Below, one piece after another: positions 1 through 13,052 of a DNA stretch of 64,000 nucleotides (its first letter is position 1; the number at the start of each line of letters is the position of its first letter). Source of the DNA: Aquanectria penicillioides (Eukaryota > Ascomycota > Sordariomycetes > Hypocreales > Nectriaceae); the NCBI GenBank assembly GCA_003415625.1, contig PYIU01000002.1, positions 3,162,001-3,226,000 of the forward strand, in the 5' to 3' direction. A model generated the notes under the pieces. The model saw only the letters and a list, made by a program, of their open reading frames with translations. It was not told the origin of the DNA and ran no database searches. The position numbers were made by a program, and so were the translations under genes.

Positions 1-576
1 TGTGAAACTCATTACTCCTATCTTATGCAGCTCCAAGCACTACGGTGTGCTGCGTGTCATGAATTATGAGAGCGTCCTCGAGTATCGGCATTACCATTAT
101 TCAATATCCATGCCTTCCGCTGCTACTTCACAACGGACAACAACAAACAGCCTATCCAAACCCTCGCTCGTCAAGCCAGATCTATTTTGCCTAGGTCGAC
201 TCGTCGTGCCGACTTGTAGGCACTTTAGACCCTCCATTCCGGGTCTCAAAAGGAGAAAATAGCCATGGGTTTCCCTCCTCTCCCTCGTCCCTCTCACATC
301 CAGATGCGTGTGCGGCATCTCTCTGATATCGCTGTCACTTTGCAAGATTGGTCTCTCCGTTGACAGCAAAACGGACATGCATTCGTCTCAACGCCATAAA
401 ACTCCCTGTGTCCATCCTTCCCCGATCAATAATTCCGCCCATGCGTCGTTGTGATGAAAATTGCCGTCATTGCCCAAAGTTCAAAGTCATTCGCCCTCCC
501 AGCTCCTTAACCGAGATAATTCGTACAGGTGGTAGCAGAGTCCGAAGCCTGCCAGTCGATCCTAGAATCCGGGCTC
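1..576. other. 3' flank of csx2, no gene seen
   Basis: Downstream side of the minus-strand ArfGAP gene. The open frames here are short, overlap on both strands and show no family resemblance or splice logic. It probably contains the csx2 3' UTR. I see no RNA gene or repeat in it. Confidence 0.5.
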
Positions 577-3500
577 CTATTTCTCGGGGATTGCAGTTCT
601 AGCTAGTCTACCCCCTGTGCTCACTCGCTTCTGTAGGCGGGCCTCTTTCTCACGTCGCAGTTTCTCAGCTGCGCTCATGTTAGCAGGCAATGAGGGCACT
701 GCGTCGCTCGAACCAGCGCTCCGTCCTCGCTTCTGTTCCACATACAACTGCGCAAATCGGCCCAAGGGGAACGCAGGCATAGTAGTAGGGATTTCAGCTC
801 CATTCTGAACCAGCAATTCAGCCACAGGGAATGGCACGGGTTTTCCGTCAGAATCTGACCCTGGTTGTCCTGGAGCTGCTGAAGGCGCTGCCGGGTCGGC
901 CGCGGCCAGGGCCAGCCAGACAGCATGAGTCCCTCTCATTTTGTCAACAGTGTTGGGATTGGCCTTTAATGCCAAAGCATAGAGAACTTGCTGGATCTCG
1001 TTCTTCTTAATAGCTGCCAAAAGCGTCTCATCTGCAGTAGCATATCGCGATAGTGTTGGTGAGATCGGCTCAACAAAGACCCTGTCCACATATTTTGCCG
1101 TGATAAACCGGAGTCGTTGCTCCCGGGTCGCTTGAGCCGTGGGTTTCAAAGACTGGTCCAACCTAGCTTCCCACACCATGTTTGACACTCGGTTGCCAAT
1201 GAGCAGGAGGATCTCGACAATATCGACGGTGAACGACTTGATATCAAGGGTGAGGGATCGCACTTTACTGATGTGAGTGCCTAGTGACCGGTGGATCCCG
1301 CTGCACTCGATACAAAGGATAATTCCCAAATTAATCGATACCCATTCCACCTTGGAACCAGAACCGCAATCTGCGCACCATAAATTACCTTGATCATTGT
1401 CTCGAACCATTTGAAGCAGCCTATCAGGATTCTCATCATATCCAGAGCTCGGCGTTCGGACTGCGGTCGGTCGAGCGCCCACCGTGATGCGACGGCTCGG
1501 AATTCCACTATTGGAACTGCTGTTGTGATTTCCGTGACTCAATGATTGTGTCTTTCCAGTAAGCACAGAACCGATATCCCTCTTAAGGGATGAGTCACCG
1601 TTGGACGAAGTTGGTTTGTCCTGGTATGCCCGACCCTCCATTGCGCTTTGGAGAGCATTGTTGATGGACATAATCCAACTGTTCATGTCCTCTTCAGATG
1701 TCGCTTGGTACACACGCTTGAAGTTAGGGGTAATGACCTCGAAACAAAATCGCCGTTCGGCGTTCCGAGCTTCTCGAACTGATGCCATTCGAAGGTCGAT
1801 TGGGTCGATGTGAAGATCTAATTTCTGCTTCCAATTGCTGTACTCTGAGAGCTTGCCTTGGTCCAATACGATCCAGAATCTATGCGTGATTAGCAGAGCC
1901 AAATGGTTTTTAAAACGTCCGAACTCACTTATGCCAGCCCTGTTTGTTCAGGTTGCGGGGATCCACGTGTCCTCCTGGTCGATTGAGGGCCCAAAGGAGT
2001 CCTTCTTTTCTGTGGCCGAGCCCCGTTTGCGAGTTGTCCCGCTCTTCAAGGTCACGGATACCTTTGAACTTGGATTGGGCTGCAGGACTACCCACAGATG
2101 ACTGGCCAAGGCTACCCGGAGACCTAGAGAGCTCTGCATTTGCAACGCCAACAGCGGGGTTCGAGCCACCCGAAAGGGCCGTCTTCAGCTGGGATCCCGT
2201 ACTGTCTGCCCTGCCAAGATCAGAATCTGACGTATTGCCTGCGTTTCCGTTAGAACCCGTAACTAGCGGTGCGGCAGTTGATGTGCTAGACTGCTCGGGT
2301 TCTTTATAAGGGACATTGCTCTTCTCGAGAACACGTCGTTTTTCCTCTCGCTCTCGCCTTTGATACTGGTACTCTTTGTCCGCTTCCTGAACCTCGCTAG
2401 ACAGGGCCTCCAGTTGAGGTAGAAGGACGTCGATCTTTTTCGCAGTAGCTAGGAAACTGCGTGTTTGAGCATCGGCATACTTGGTAAGGTGGGATAAAAC
2501 CTCTTGTTCTTTCCGACCGCCGTGGAGATCCTGCATGAAGCTGGAGTAATCGAATCGCTTTAGTTCAAAGTTGCGCCGCTTGTTTTGGTACTTGGAATCG
2601 CTGTCGGCAAGCTTCTTAGCCTTGACCGAGTCCTGTCGCTGGCCAAGGTAACGAGAGACATATGCGTAGTAATCTTTGCTCTCTTCCTCAAAGTCTCGCT
2701 TCTTGGATTCTGCCTGCTTAATGTCTACTTGGTACAATTTCGTGACTGGATCGATGATTATCTTCTGAAGGTTATAAGTATTTTGTCGTTCATAGGATAA
2801 TATTTCTCGGGAAATTTTATCAAAGTAGTGCTCGAGAGCAGGCTGGACGGCATTGGCATTTGTTGATGAAGCCTCTCGTAATGAGTCAATGAAGGCGAGA
2901 AATGCATCGTTGGCGTCTTGTTGGCAGAGGTGGGCTTGTTCAGCCTTCTTCAATACTTTCTTCATCTGCGTCCTCAGATTGCCCGTCTTCTGCTCTAGCG
3001 CCTTGAGCGTGGCTCGGAACACGGGTCCGTCGTCGCTAACAATGACGTCTTCTGTGGGCTTCGGACAGTTGATGTCGACTTTGACAGTCTCTTTGAGTTG
3101 GGGTAGGGGCGTTTGGGGTTGGGGGGCTTCGGCGTTGGCAACAAGGGGGGATACAGGCTCGTCGATATCGGGGGCTGTCATGCGGGAGTCGACTGATTGG
3201 GCCGAGGCAACCCGTATCTTGGGCGGCGACGCCAGAAGGAAAGGAGGTGAAGGTGAATTAGGGTGACTTAAGCTGGCGGGTGAACCTGAAATGTGTGAGC
3301 AAATAAATGGGGGAGATCCGAGAGGAGAGGCCAAGTGCGTACCCGCGACAAAGTACGAGAAGCTCGCAAGGGTGATTAGCTGGTGAGCCCGAGAATCATA
3401 CTCGACAAACTAAAAGAAAAAGAAAAAGAAAAATGTCAGCGCAATGCTTTCAAACCAACACTCGGTGAAGCGACATACACTACACGAGTTCCTCCAGCCG

Positions 3501-4088
3501 CCACTCCGGTCCTCCGAGACCCGGGGTGGCTTCCACTTCCAGGTCCACTCAAAAGACACCGAAGGGCTTCCACCGGTGGAATAATCGCCCACCAAGGCAA
3601 CATTTGCATTCTTGTGAAGGTTCGGATCGGCGTGGAACTCGCGAGTTACGAGGTTCTCGACCTCCTTGGACGTGGAGGCATATACGTAGGTGAGGCCCGA
3701 GATATTGGTGTCGATAGGTAGGGGTTTTGCGTCTGCGATGGCTGGCAGGGCGCCATGGGCCTGGCGCAAAACGAAGGTAAATGTAAAAATGAGTTCGTCA
3801 TCGTTGCTGAGCTTGAGCAGGAAGGCAGGGCCGCCGTTCGGGTTGGATGGGTCGGGGTCCTGAACATGTTGTCAGAAGCGGTCGCAGATGTTGCGGTGGC
3901 CGGGCGGCTGCGGAAACGAGGCGGAGAGGAGAGCGCAAACAAACCTGAACAAAATCTACGGGAGCGGAGTCGCCCATAGGCCTCCCAACAGATAGTCTGG
4001 TAGCTGGAAATGCATTGGGAGCGATATTTACGGAGCTGCGCTTCCGCGGGTTGGTAATAATCAAGGAAGTTATGCTCACTGGAAACAA
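577..4088 (-). CDS. csx2: Arf GTPase-activating protein with BAR, PH and ArfGAP domains (Csx2/centaurin type)
   Basis: Five exons close in phase (3945-4088, 3479-3859, 3343-3409, 1929-3285, 577-1879), giving 1083 residues. The order is an N-terminal conserved region, a BAR-type coiled-coil helical region (about residues 285-500), a PH domain (about 622-735) split by the last intron, then an ArfGAP zinc finger starting with CADC near residue 818. The finger has the C-x2-C-x16-C-x2-C spacing and is followed by the WVSINLG and GIHRSLGTHISKVRSL signatures. Ankyrin-like sequence follows (about 920-990). The family stimulates GTP hydrolysis on Arf GTPases; BAR and PH domains target curved, phosphoinositide-rich membranes, so a role in vesicle traffic or endocytosis is expected. 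The ATG at 4088 is the first in the exon-1 frame; a later start at the internal Met near residue 38 is possible. The splice sites are canonical, and the third exon is only 67 nt. Confidence 0.9.
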
Positions 4089-4821
4089 TGGTCAGTCAGT
4101 CGGTCTCAGCCTTGGATGGTGGGAGAGCCTCGTTTCTGGGCGGCGGCGCGGCAGCGACAGCGGTAGAGGGGAACCTGGGGAGCGGCGATCATACTTCGAT
4201 TCTGGTCTCTCAAATAGAGAGAAGCCCCGTCATCGGGCTTGCTGCTGACGATGCCCATCTCGATCTCGAGGCGCGTTGGGAGAGCGACGAGACGGCGGGT
4301 GGACGGGGGACTGGGTCCTGGCCGAGCAGCTGTCGGGATCTTAAGATGGCGGCACGACAGCGAGACAGGCGGCGACAGAAGACGACGCCGTGACAGGAAA
4401 CGGCAGCAGGACAGGATACCTTAGTAGCGCGGGGCTCAGGGCGGGACAGGGGGGATCGTCATCTGGCGCTGAGCCAACCGGAGTGGCCCACTCGCTACTG
4501 TACAAAATGATGTCGCGGGTCAGATTCAAGCTTCTGGGAGGGGAGGCAAGGGCCACGAGCCAAGGCCCAAACGCAGAGCCACAGGCGTCAGTAGCAGGCG
4601 AGGAAGGGGGCGGCGGCGTCGGTCGGCGGGTGGGCGGTTGAATGTTTGTGGAGCGCTGTTGCTTTAGGTTTCAACGCCTTGGACCTGGACGTCAACCGTG
4701 GAAGATTGTGACGGCGTAAGGGGGATGGAGTGGCACCGATAGAAGAAGAAGCGAGGTGCGATGGTCGGCCGACGAGGAGTTAGTGAGCATGCAGGAGCGA
4801 TACGGCGGCGTAGACGCGCAG

Positions 4822-4860
4822 TGGATGCCGATGCCGATGCCGATGTGGATGTGGATGTGG
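4822..4860. repeat. Hexanucleotide microsatellite (GATGCC then GATGTG)
   Basis: Three to four GATGCC-like units run directly into GATGTG units. It lies in the probable csx2 leader or promoter. Confidence 0.85.
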
Positions 4861-6544
4861 CGAGCAGTCGCGGAAGAAGGGGCCAGTGAGAGAGAGGTTG
4901 AGGTGATGGGGCTGGTGCGTCGCGGAGGTGAGATAGATGAGAGATGAGGGGAAGCGCACAAGTAAAGGGAACGAAGAATAAATGGCTCGGAGATGAATGG
5001 TGCGGATGGCTTGGTTTTCTTTCAACAGCCCTCGCGAGTGAACAACAGAAGAGGAGGATGAACAAGCAGAAGCATGGGTGAGGGAATCGATCCTACGCTG
5101 GCCCGGGTGGGCAACAGATGAAGAATAGCCAACCAGGGATGTTGCAGGTAAGTTAGATAGCAACCAGATGGTGGTGGAGGAGGAGGCATCCAGTGTGGTG
5201 GAGGAGAACACAGCAATCGAGCAGCGCAGACGCAAAAGGCATGCAGAACGCAGCACTCGCGCAGGCAACGCATACGCAGCAAGCAGGGGTGTTCGTTGAG
5301 TTAGTCTGTTAGTCGGTCCATCAATCACCCTTTCATTCGTTCGTGATCTTTTTCTGTCTGCCTAGGTTCATTGTTTTGGATGTCTTGGGTGTCGGTTCGA
5401 GGCGTCGGCCGGTCAAGTGTCCCATGCGCAGGACGGCGCACACACACGCACTCTGGCACTCTCACACACCTCTCACACGCTCACTCCGCTCATGGGTACA
5501 TTTAGCCATCATCCAGCTCTGGCGGAAGTGAGCACGGGTTGGTATGGTGCCCCTCGAGGGCCCCTGTCAGTGTGTGTTAGGCAGGCCGGTCGGGAACCAG
5601 ACTCATCAGGTTCAGGCCAGGCCCCAGGGCCTGGGATCCAACGTGAACTGGAGAATGTGGGAACACCAGGGTTGGGCCTGGACAAATTGGGCTTGCGCGA
5701 CTGGGTTTCGATTCGGATTTGAAGACGACTAGGTTGGAGGCTCGTGTGCCCTTTCGTCGAAGGTATATTGGTAACAGCAGCTGCTACAGCATTCCCATGC
5801 TGGTTGTAGCTGGGATGTGAGGGAGCAACGGCTGTGCTTGGAAGGATCCATGGGTCCATGGACGGGCGGATGGCTGCTACATAGTCTTTGCTGTATTAGG
5901 GTTGACGGTCCGACTGACGGTTGAATTCGCTACAACGACTTGGTGTCCGGCATCAAGAGTAGCGTGCCTGGTTGTTACGGCACTGAATGCGCAGCATCGA
6001 ACACCAGTCCACGCACCCATACATGGTTGGCACACCGCACCATGCTCCTCCACAGCTAAAATTGGCGGAGCGAGCAACCTCCATCGGGCGATGAAACAAG
6101 ACCGGGGGGTGGTTCATGACGGGGGCTCCAACGGCGCCTGTGACTAACTGCGCCAACGGCGGTCTCATTAGCCTGTCCCGGGCTTGTCACAGCCAAACTC
6201 ACTAGGCGCTTGCAGGGTCATCCATCCAGTCTGTTCATTCCCCTCCATCCATCCATACATTCTTCCCACCACACCCAACTGCGACGCCGCCTTCCATGTT
6301 CATGTGTAGAACCAGCCTAGAATCCCCGAGTGAGAAACTCTGGTTGCTGATCTCAGCGTCCAGTCACACTCCTAACCATCCATCAAGCCCTGAGAGATAA
6401 GGAAACCATCGATGGCTGTCTCAAGTATTTAGCGAAACAAGGACAAAAGCGGTCACCCTAGACCTAAGTGTCTATCTGTCACGTTTGCATCGGGGCTATT
6501 GCTGGTCCTGCCACATTTTTGGAGGATCGTAGATGCCAGATTGC

Positions 6545-6567
6545 AAAAAAAAAAAAAAAAAAAAAAA
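6545..6567. repeat. Poly-A tract, 23 A
   Basis: An uninterrupted run of A in the middle of the csx2/Munc13-like intergenic region. No target-site duplication or upstream retroelement coding sequence is visible, so it is treated as a simple homopolymer. Confidence 0.9.
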
Positions 6568-8863
6568 GATACGGGGTGCAGCTGAGTCTATAACATGCCC
6601 GTCCTCGTGAGCCTCTTCGTCTTTTTTCGGGTCGTGATGCCTTGAACACGAGAAAAGCGATAGGCAGCTGACTGTTCGCAATGGCTCCAGCACACGTGTG
6701 ACTCTTGTGGCTGAGATATCAGAACCGGCTGGGTATCTAAAGCCAAGGCATCAATATTAGTTACCAAGTCAGCGGCCACTGCCATGGGCATTCATCCACA
6801 GAGCCCCCAGCTACGCATGAACACGTAACATTCTCTAGGCACGGCCATCCGTGTTCATCTTCCGAGCAATATGAAATGCATCTTTGCTGTTGAAACCGCC
6901 CCCGCCCACTGCGGAGTAGACCACACAAGAGTCTAGATTGGATATCTACAACCTATCCTCTAGCTGTGCAGGCACGCCGCAACGGTCTGCCACCCTGCGC
7001 CTGCATCGGCGACGTCGTCGGTAGGTAAGGAAATGGAATGCGGCCTAACGACAAAGACATGCCGACTGCGTTGTTGACCCTGGCTCCTCAAACTCCAAAA
7101 CAGAAGGTTGGCAGGGCCTACGGCGACCGTTTGTCGTCGTTTGGTGATCTACAATCATCCCAGCATTGTGTGTTACATACTTACTCAGAACAGATCCAAT
7201 GCCTTGGCAGGTTCAAAGTTTTAGGGCCTCAAAGACAAACGATTGGACACGACTTTGCTAGACTCGCGGCCATTCATCTAAAGCACCCAAGGAGATCGCA
7301 GGAGACTTGAGCGCATAAGAAGCCAGGAAAGGCATGGATATTCACAGACAAGCAAACCAAACCAAAGCTAAGCCAATCTAATGAATTACACTGTCCCCAT
7401 CCATGGCCTTATTTCCCGCCGAAGTCGATGCTGAGCCGGTAATAAAAAATTTCCTCGTGGTATGGTATTTGTTGATTCTAGGGGCATTCCCTCTTATCCT
7501 TCGTTTCCTGTCCACGACGCCTTGTTGACTGATTCCCCGGGGGTATTTCTGAATTGAAGGGGCACCTTACCTTGGTGTAAGAATCCCATCGTACCATTGA
7601 CGACCTTGGGGCGTGTCGTTCGGGTTACTGAATATGGGCCAGGGCCAACCTTATCAACCAGTGAACCTGGAACCTACCTACACATTGGAGATTTGTTCTC
7701 TCTCATCTTGTATTTTTCCTCCCTTTCTTTCTTTCCTCCCTTGTTTTTCAATGTCATTGTAGTGGGTTGGAGCGACCTAGATGAATGTTTGATTGGGTAC
7801 TTGTCCATATTTCGTTCTCTTTGGCTTGCATCAATCAAGTGGAGGTTTAGGCTCGGATTTAGGCCCAGGTTTGTGCTTGGGCCTCAAACTCGGGCTCTGA
7901 CGCTGATGGGCACCTCGCCATTGACCCTGCCCTGGTCATCAACAGGCGGTATGGCCTGTGCTTCCATTGGCTTGGGCGGCTGCTTCAGGGGCGGCCTTGC
8001 CCCGCCTCTCAGTGATCAGTGGCCAAAGGCGGACTCCGGACTAAGTGCCTACCCAGAACCCACGCGCCGATCCAAACGCTGGCTTGTACCTACTTTCAGA
8101 AAACAGTACTTTGGCCTCAGCCCATGAATGCCAGTGGTTGCGTCACCACCACCACCCGCCGTGGCCGTAGTTTTATGCGCTGCCGCTCCCGCATATCTGT
8201 ATCATCATGGCACCTAATTTTGCTCTGACGCTCAATGTTCGAAGCGAGCTGTGCAGGGCCGCAGCGGCTGACTCAGTACAGACGCTTTCCACCTGCATTC
8301 AAAGAGCACGCGGATTGATGTTGCGATTAGGTGTCAGCTCTAATTAAGACGCTCACACCGTTTATAAACCTACCAGGGTAGGTACTTACCTCCCTAAACC
8401 TAACCCACGGGACAGGTATTGCGCCCAGTGGCTCTACTAGCCTACCGCCCCCATTCTGAGACGCTGCACAGTACCCAGTACCAATGCTCCCTGCCGTTGG
8501 CACCTATGAACCAAGTCCAATCCACTTAGCTCTGAGCCCATTGCCAGTGGCCCATCGCCCAGAGACCCCGACGTCAGCTTGTCATTCCATCCATCCCTAA
8601 TCCTGTTGCGTATCTTGTCCTTCTCTTGTCAGACGCCATCTGTCGCCTCCCCTTCCCACTTCAACAGCAGAATCCGACTCCCGCGCCCATCTCGCCGTTC
8701 ATCTCCCACAGTCCCGTAGCCGACTGCGACGCTTTGCTCTTGTTTTCGGCCATGAGCCAGGGCGCGTATCGATCACCTAGGTATCATCTCGCGTCCTGAG
8801 CAACCCCACCATCACCTGTCCTTCCTCCCCGTCATCACCGCCAACCTCAACGCCCACATCGCA

Positions 8864-11800
8864 ATGTCGTCGGCATCCCGAAGCTCATGGCATGGCCGCC
8901 GTGTCAACAGCAGCAAAGACTCCGGCAGAGCCCGCGCTGTGTCTAGAGCCCAGCCCATGATTGTCGAGCATGAAGAAGCCCGCAGCTTCGCCCTGCGATC
9001 CGCATATCTGCACTATCTTTTGCAGCCCAAGACCAAGCGAAAGCAATATATCCCGGCGCCGAGGAATCCCGCTCGAACCCACACTAGTGTCGGCCTCCTC
9101 GTCCAAGAATACGTCTCCGGCTCATCCAACCCAAAGCTCCCTCACAGCTTTAGCCGCACCATCCTCGATCGTGTTACCGGTATCCTGACGGGCAGCGAGC
9201 GCCTCCCTGGCTACAATGATGCCGCCGTCAAAAGGAGTTTCGCCGAAGCATACACCGCCTTCTCTGCGAGCGCTTTCCGCAAGACCATTGACCAAGAGAG
9301 AAAGCTTGAGCCTCTGATTCTTATTTTCTACACCTCAGCCACTAAGGCTGCTCAGAAGGCTGCTGCCCCAGACGATGATTCCTGGAAGCTCATCCCAGAT
9401 CGACATCTTGCCCTCTTCGTTCGACTGGTCGCTGCCATCCTTCGCGACCATAACCAAGACCACAAATCAGATCTCATGAGCAGACTCAATAACCTCGAGA
9501 AGAAGCTTCTGACAAATGACCAAGATCTGGTCGCCGATGGCGGCACCACGGTGGAAGTTATTGTGCCCTTGAGCTATGATGTCAAGGACATGCCGATGGT
9601 CCAAGTTGTCGCCAACATATTTGGCCTTAGCTTTTCTGAGGTACAGGCAGAAATAAATGAGAAGAAACAGGTGTGGACCGAGGAGGCGGCCCTCCAAGAC
9701 CTCAAATCCTACCAGGCCAGATTGAACTCCAACCTGCCCGGCGCGCTTAGAAGTCAAGATTTTGATCTTGAAGAGTCGTTCATGGAATGGAAGGAGTCTG
9801 AAGTACCTCATCTTTCCAAGATGATTCTCGACATTTTGTTGGCCAAGCCAGAGTTGGCCAAGTCGTCAACTGGCCTGGATAAGGCCTTGCCGAATCGTCC
9901 TCAATCCACATATAATGATCGGGCCTATGCGGACCTTAGTCGTGCTCTTTCCAACTCCACTGACGGAACCCTAGCCTTTGATCCTTCACTCAACCTGGCG
10001 GCCTTATCTATGAGCGATTCTAGCATTAGAACGGTCGACGAGATCATTTACACATTCATTCCACCGGAGCCCAGGGCCTTTTTCAAGTATATTCTCCAGC
10101 AGGCTATGACATTTGACCAGATCCACGCCGACCCAGATCTTGATTACCAGCCCGTTTCCAGACAATCCCTGGACCTCTTGACTGAGCTTTGCGTACGGTG
10201 GCGCGTCCCACAATCTTCTAGGCTCATCGTTATACTCGAGGTGGCAGCGCGCAAGTTTGTGGACCGGGAATTGGTTCCTGAGGAGTTGGACGCCGTCTTC
10301 GACTTCATCAAGGCTCCCCTCCCCGAGTCCAAGAAGCCACCACACATGCACCAGTACACTGCTGCTCTCATTGACATCCCCCCTACCAAGTGGACAGTTC
10401 ATGATTTTGCTGTTTATCAGCACACCCTTTCCTCAATACATGAGACCCTTTTGCGCGAACTCTATGATTTGATGGAGAAGTGTTATGACGTAAAGCCCCC
10501 CCAGATTGCCGCTGTTTTATATATCTTGGACCAGCACATCGTGAGCGACCCATGTTTCTCACCTAGAGTTGATGCTGCAACCGAATTCGCGGAACACCTC
10601 TCCCAAGCGTTGCGCCAACGGGCTGCGGATGTATATCGCCAGTATATGGAGAAGGAGATCCCGGCTCACAGGGAGGAATGGGAATTTGGGCATGTCGTCA
10701 AACTCGGCAAGACTGTCATTAAATTGTGTGACAGAATCAAGAAACGGTACAAGAAAACTCCTGAAATTATGGGTGTGAACCCACTGGCTATTCTCGTGGA
10801 GGAAGTCTTTCCGAGCTTCGAAGAGGATGCCAACGCCATCATTGAAACTATCCTGCAAAGTGCCACCGAGAATGACGAACAGATTGACATTCGAGATGGT
10901 TTTGATTTGTACAAAGAGTTAGTTGAGATTCGTCACCTTCACCAAGAGTCACTCCCTGGGCGGGAATTCGCCTTTAGTATTGAAAACCTCCTTGTCGATT
11001 TTGTATGGCGCTGGATTCGCGCTACTGAGGACAAGATGGAAGAATACGTGGAGCAAGCGATCAAACAAGATCAGTTCCAAGTCCGCACGGAGACTCCTGA
11101 GCAGGTTCCCAGAGACTCAGAACGCCACAGCGTGTCTGTCATTGACATGTTCACGTTGTTCAATCAATCTGTGGACCAGGTTTTCAAATTGGAGTGGAAA
11201 AACGAAGAGCACCATGCCCGTTTCATGACTGCTCTTTCAAGATCGTTTGCCGCTGGTATTGGAAAGTATTGTGAAATCGTTGACCAGCGATTCGCTAAGG
11301 AGATGGACCGTCCATCAGCTGAAGAGCTAGCAGCACAAACCCAGTCGACCCAGGAGAAATGGATGCAAATGGCCAAGGATGCCTGGAATAATAAGGACCG
11401 TGCCGAACCCTTCCAGTTCTATGCTGAAGTAAGATTTGATCTTGGCTTGGGCATACCAACCCACTAACATCTACTAGTCGTTTGTGAAACTCAACAATAT
11501 CGAGTACGCCATGCAAGAACTTGACAAGCTTGAGCAGAACATGAACCCAGATGCCTGTGCTACCATCCTGGAGAAGATTGACGGACCGAAGAAGAAGGTT
11601 CGCAGGCCAAATAAGTACACCTTCACAGTCAAGGTTGTGGAGGCCGAAGACCTCAAGGCCTGCGATCCCAACGGCTACAGCGATCCTTATGTGGTATTTG
11701 GTGACGAATACCAGAAACGTCTTCACAAGACTAGGATCATCATGAAGAACCTTAACCCCAGATGGGACGAAACATTTGATATCACTGTCCAAGGCCCCGT

Positions 11801-13052
11801 CAACCTGATTGCGACTATCTGGGATTATGATACATTTGGTGATCATGATTATGTTGGTCGAACATCGCTCAAACTGGACCCTGTCCATTTTAGCGACTAC
11901 CTACCTCGAGAGTTCTGGCTGGACCTGGATTCGCAGGGGCGATTGCTGATCAGGGTTAGCATGGAAGGCGAGCGAGATGACATCCAATTTCACTTTGGCA
12001 AGGCATTTCGACATCTCAAGCGAACCGAAAGAGACATGGTCCGCAAGATTACCGATAAGGTTGATACTCTCTGTATTTGACAACTATTGAATGATGCTAA
12101 TGTGCAGTAGCTTACTTCTCAAATCAACGCTACGCTCTCTGTTGAGACACTTCGAGCACTGTTGGGTGTGGGTGGTATTGGCGCTTCTGTCCAAAGCTTG
12201 TGGAAGAAGCGGGCCTCAACTGTCCCTAACGCGACACCAAGTCAGATTGACGGTGCATTGTCAGGACTGTTTACCTATTTTGACGAAAACTTTGCCATTA
12301 TGAAGCAGACCCTGACGAGTGCGACTATGATTGCTGTTATGACACGACTTTGGAAAGAAGTGTTGATGGTTATTGAGAACCTGCTGGTTCCGCCACTCTC
12401 CGATAAACTATCCCAGAAGAAACCTCTGAGCCCCAAGGAACTCGATGTGGTGTACCACTGGTTGGAGATGCTGTTCAACTTCTTCAACGCCAAAGACGAA
12501 CACTCAGGCGAACAATTGGGAGTTCCCGCAGAAGTGCTGAAATCGCCTAAGTGGCACGAATTGGCCTCTCTGAACTTCTTTTACTTTGAGGATACTCAAA
12601 ACTTGATACGCGAGTCGGAACGCATGGCAGCTGCCACAGCCCAGCGGGCACAGCAAGCGCTCCAGCAGCAGAGCGTGCAGCAGAACCGTCTGTCGGCGCC
12701 GCCGACTTTTGGCGCATCATTTGGCGGAGCTGGGGCATTCGCTAGCATGGGCACGATCCGGCGTGGAAAGAGTATCATGATGAGCCGCAACTTGGGCACG
12801 ATGCGAAAGGCCAAAGAGGCAAAGCGACGAGAGGCACAAGCGGATCCCAGCGATGATATGATCTTGCGAATCCTACGCATGCGGCCTGAAGCATCCCATT
12901 ACCTCAAGGAGAGGCATCGCCAGAAGGAGCGCCAGGCGGCGACGGCGGCAGCGGCACTCATTGTTAAGAACAGTGTTTCACAGGGATGGAATGCGAATGC
13001 GGCGCCGGCCTTTTCGGGTAATTTTGGACGGAACAACCTCCCACGACGATGA
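8864..13052 (+). CDS. Munc13/Unc-13-like protein with MUN (MHD) region and C2 domain
   Basis: Three exons (8864-11428, 11478-12059, 12111-13052) give 1362 residues. A long alpha-helical MUN-type region fills most of residues 150-855. A C2 domain lies at about 900-1000, beginning KYTFTVKVVEAEDL and containing NGYSDPYV and NPRWDETF, which carry Ca2+-loop aspartates. A second MHD-like helical region follows (about 1060-1190), and the tail is basic and low-complexity. The family primes membrane fusion through SNAREs; the fission-yeast relative Git1 acts in glucose/cAMP signalling, so either role is possible. The second intron was placed by frame: only GTTGAT at 12060 with the AG at 12110 keeps the frame, because the stronger-looking GTATTT donor at 12073 breaks it. 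That junction is the least certain part. The ATG at 8864 starts the open frame after a pyrimidine-rich leader. Confidence 0.88.

Larger units (their letters stand above)
4089..8863. other. Intergenic region between divergent csx2 and the Munc13-like gene
   Basis: This 4.8 kb stretch separates two divergently transcribed genes and should hold both promoters and leaders. Roughly 4.1-5.3 kb is purine-rich on the plus strand, so it is pyrimidine-rich in the csx2 sense, as expected for a csx2 leader. Roughly 8.6-8.86 kb is pyrimidine-rich on the plus strand and fits the leader of the downstream gene. A 23-A tract lies at 6545-6567 and a GATGCC/GATGTG hexamer tract at 4822-4860. Open frames here lack family resemblance. 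I see no tRNA or mobile element. Confidence 0.5.

Noticed and set aside
2156..2170. GGGTTCGAGCC, resembling a tRNA B-box
   Set aside because: It lies inside the csx2 coding exon, and no A-box, acceptor stem or terminator accompanies it.
4780..5328. 182-residue minus-strand open frame upstream of csx2
   Set aside because: Contains a His-Pro-His repeat derived from the GATGCC/GATGTG microsatellite and no recognisable family; more likely csx2 leader.
6545..6567. Poly-A tail of a retroposon
   Set aside because: No reverse-transcriptase sequence, no direct repeats and no gene-derived sequence upstream.
12073..12107. GTATTT-CAG intron in the Munc13-like gene
   Set aside because: Splicing there puts the conserved downstream region out of frame; the 12060-12110 intron keeps it.
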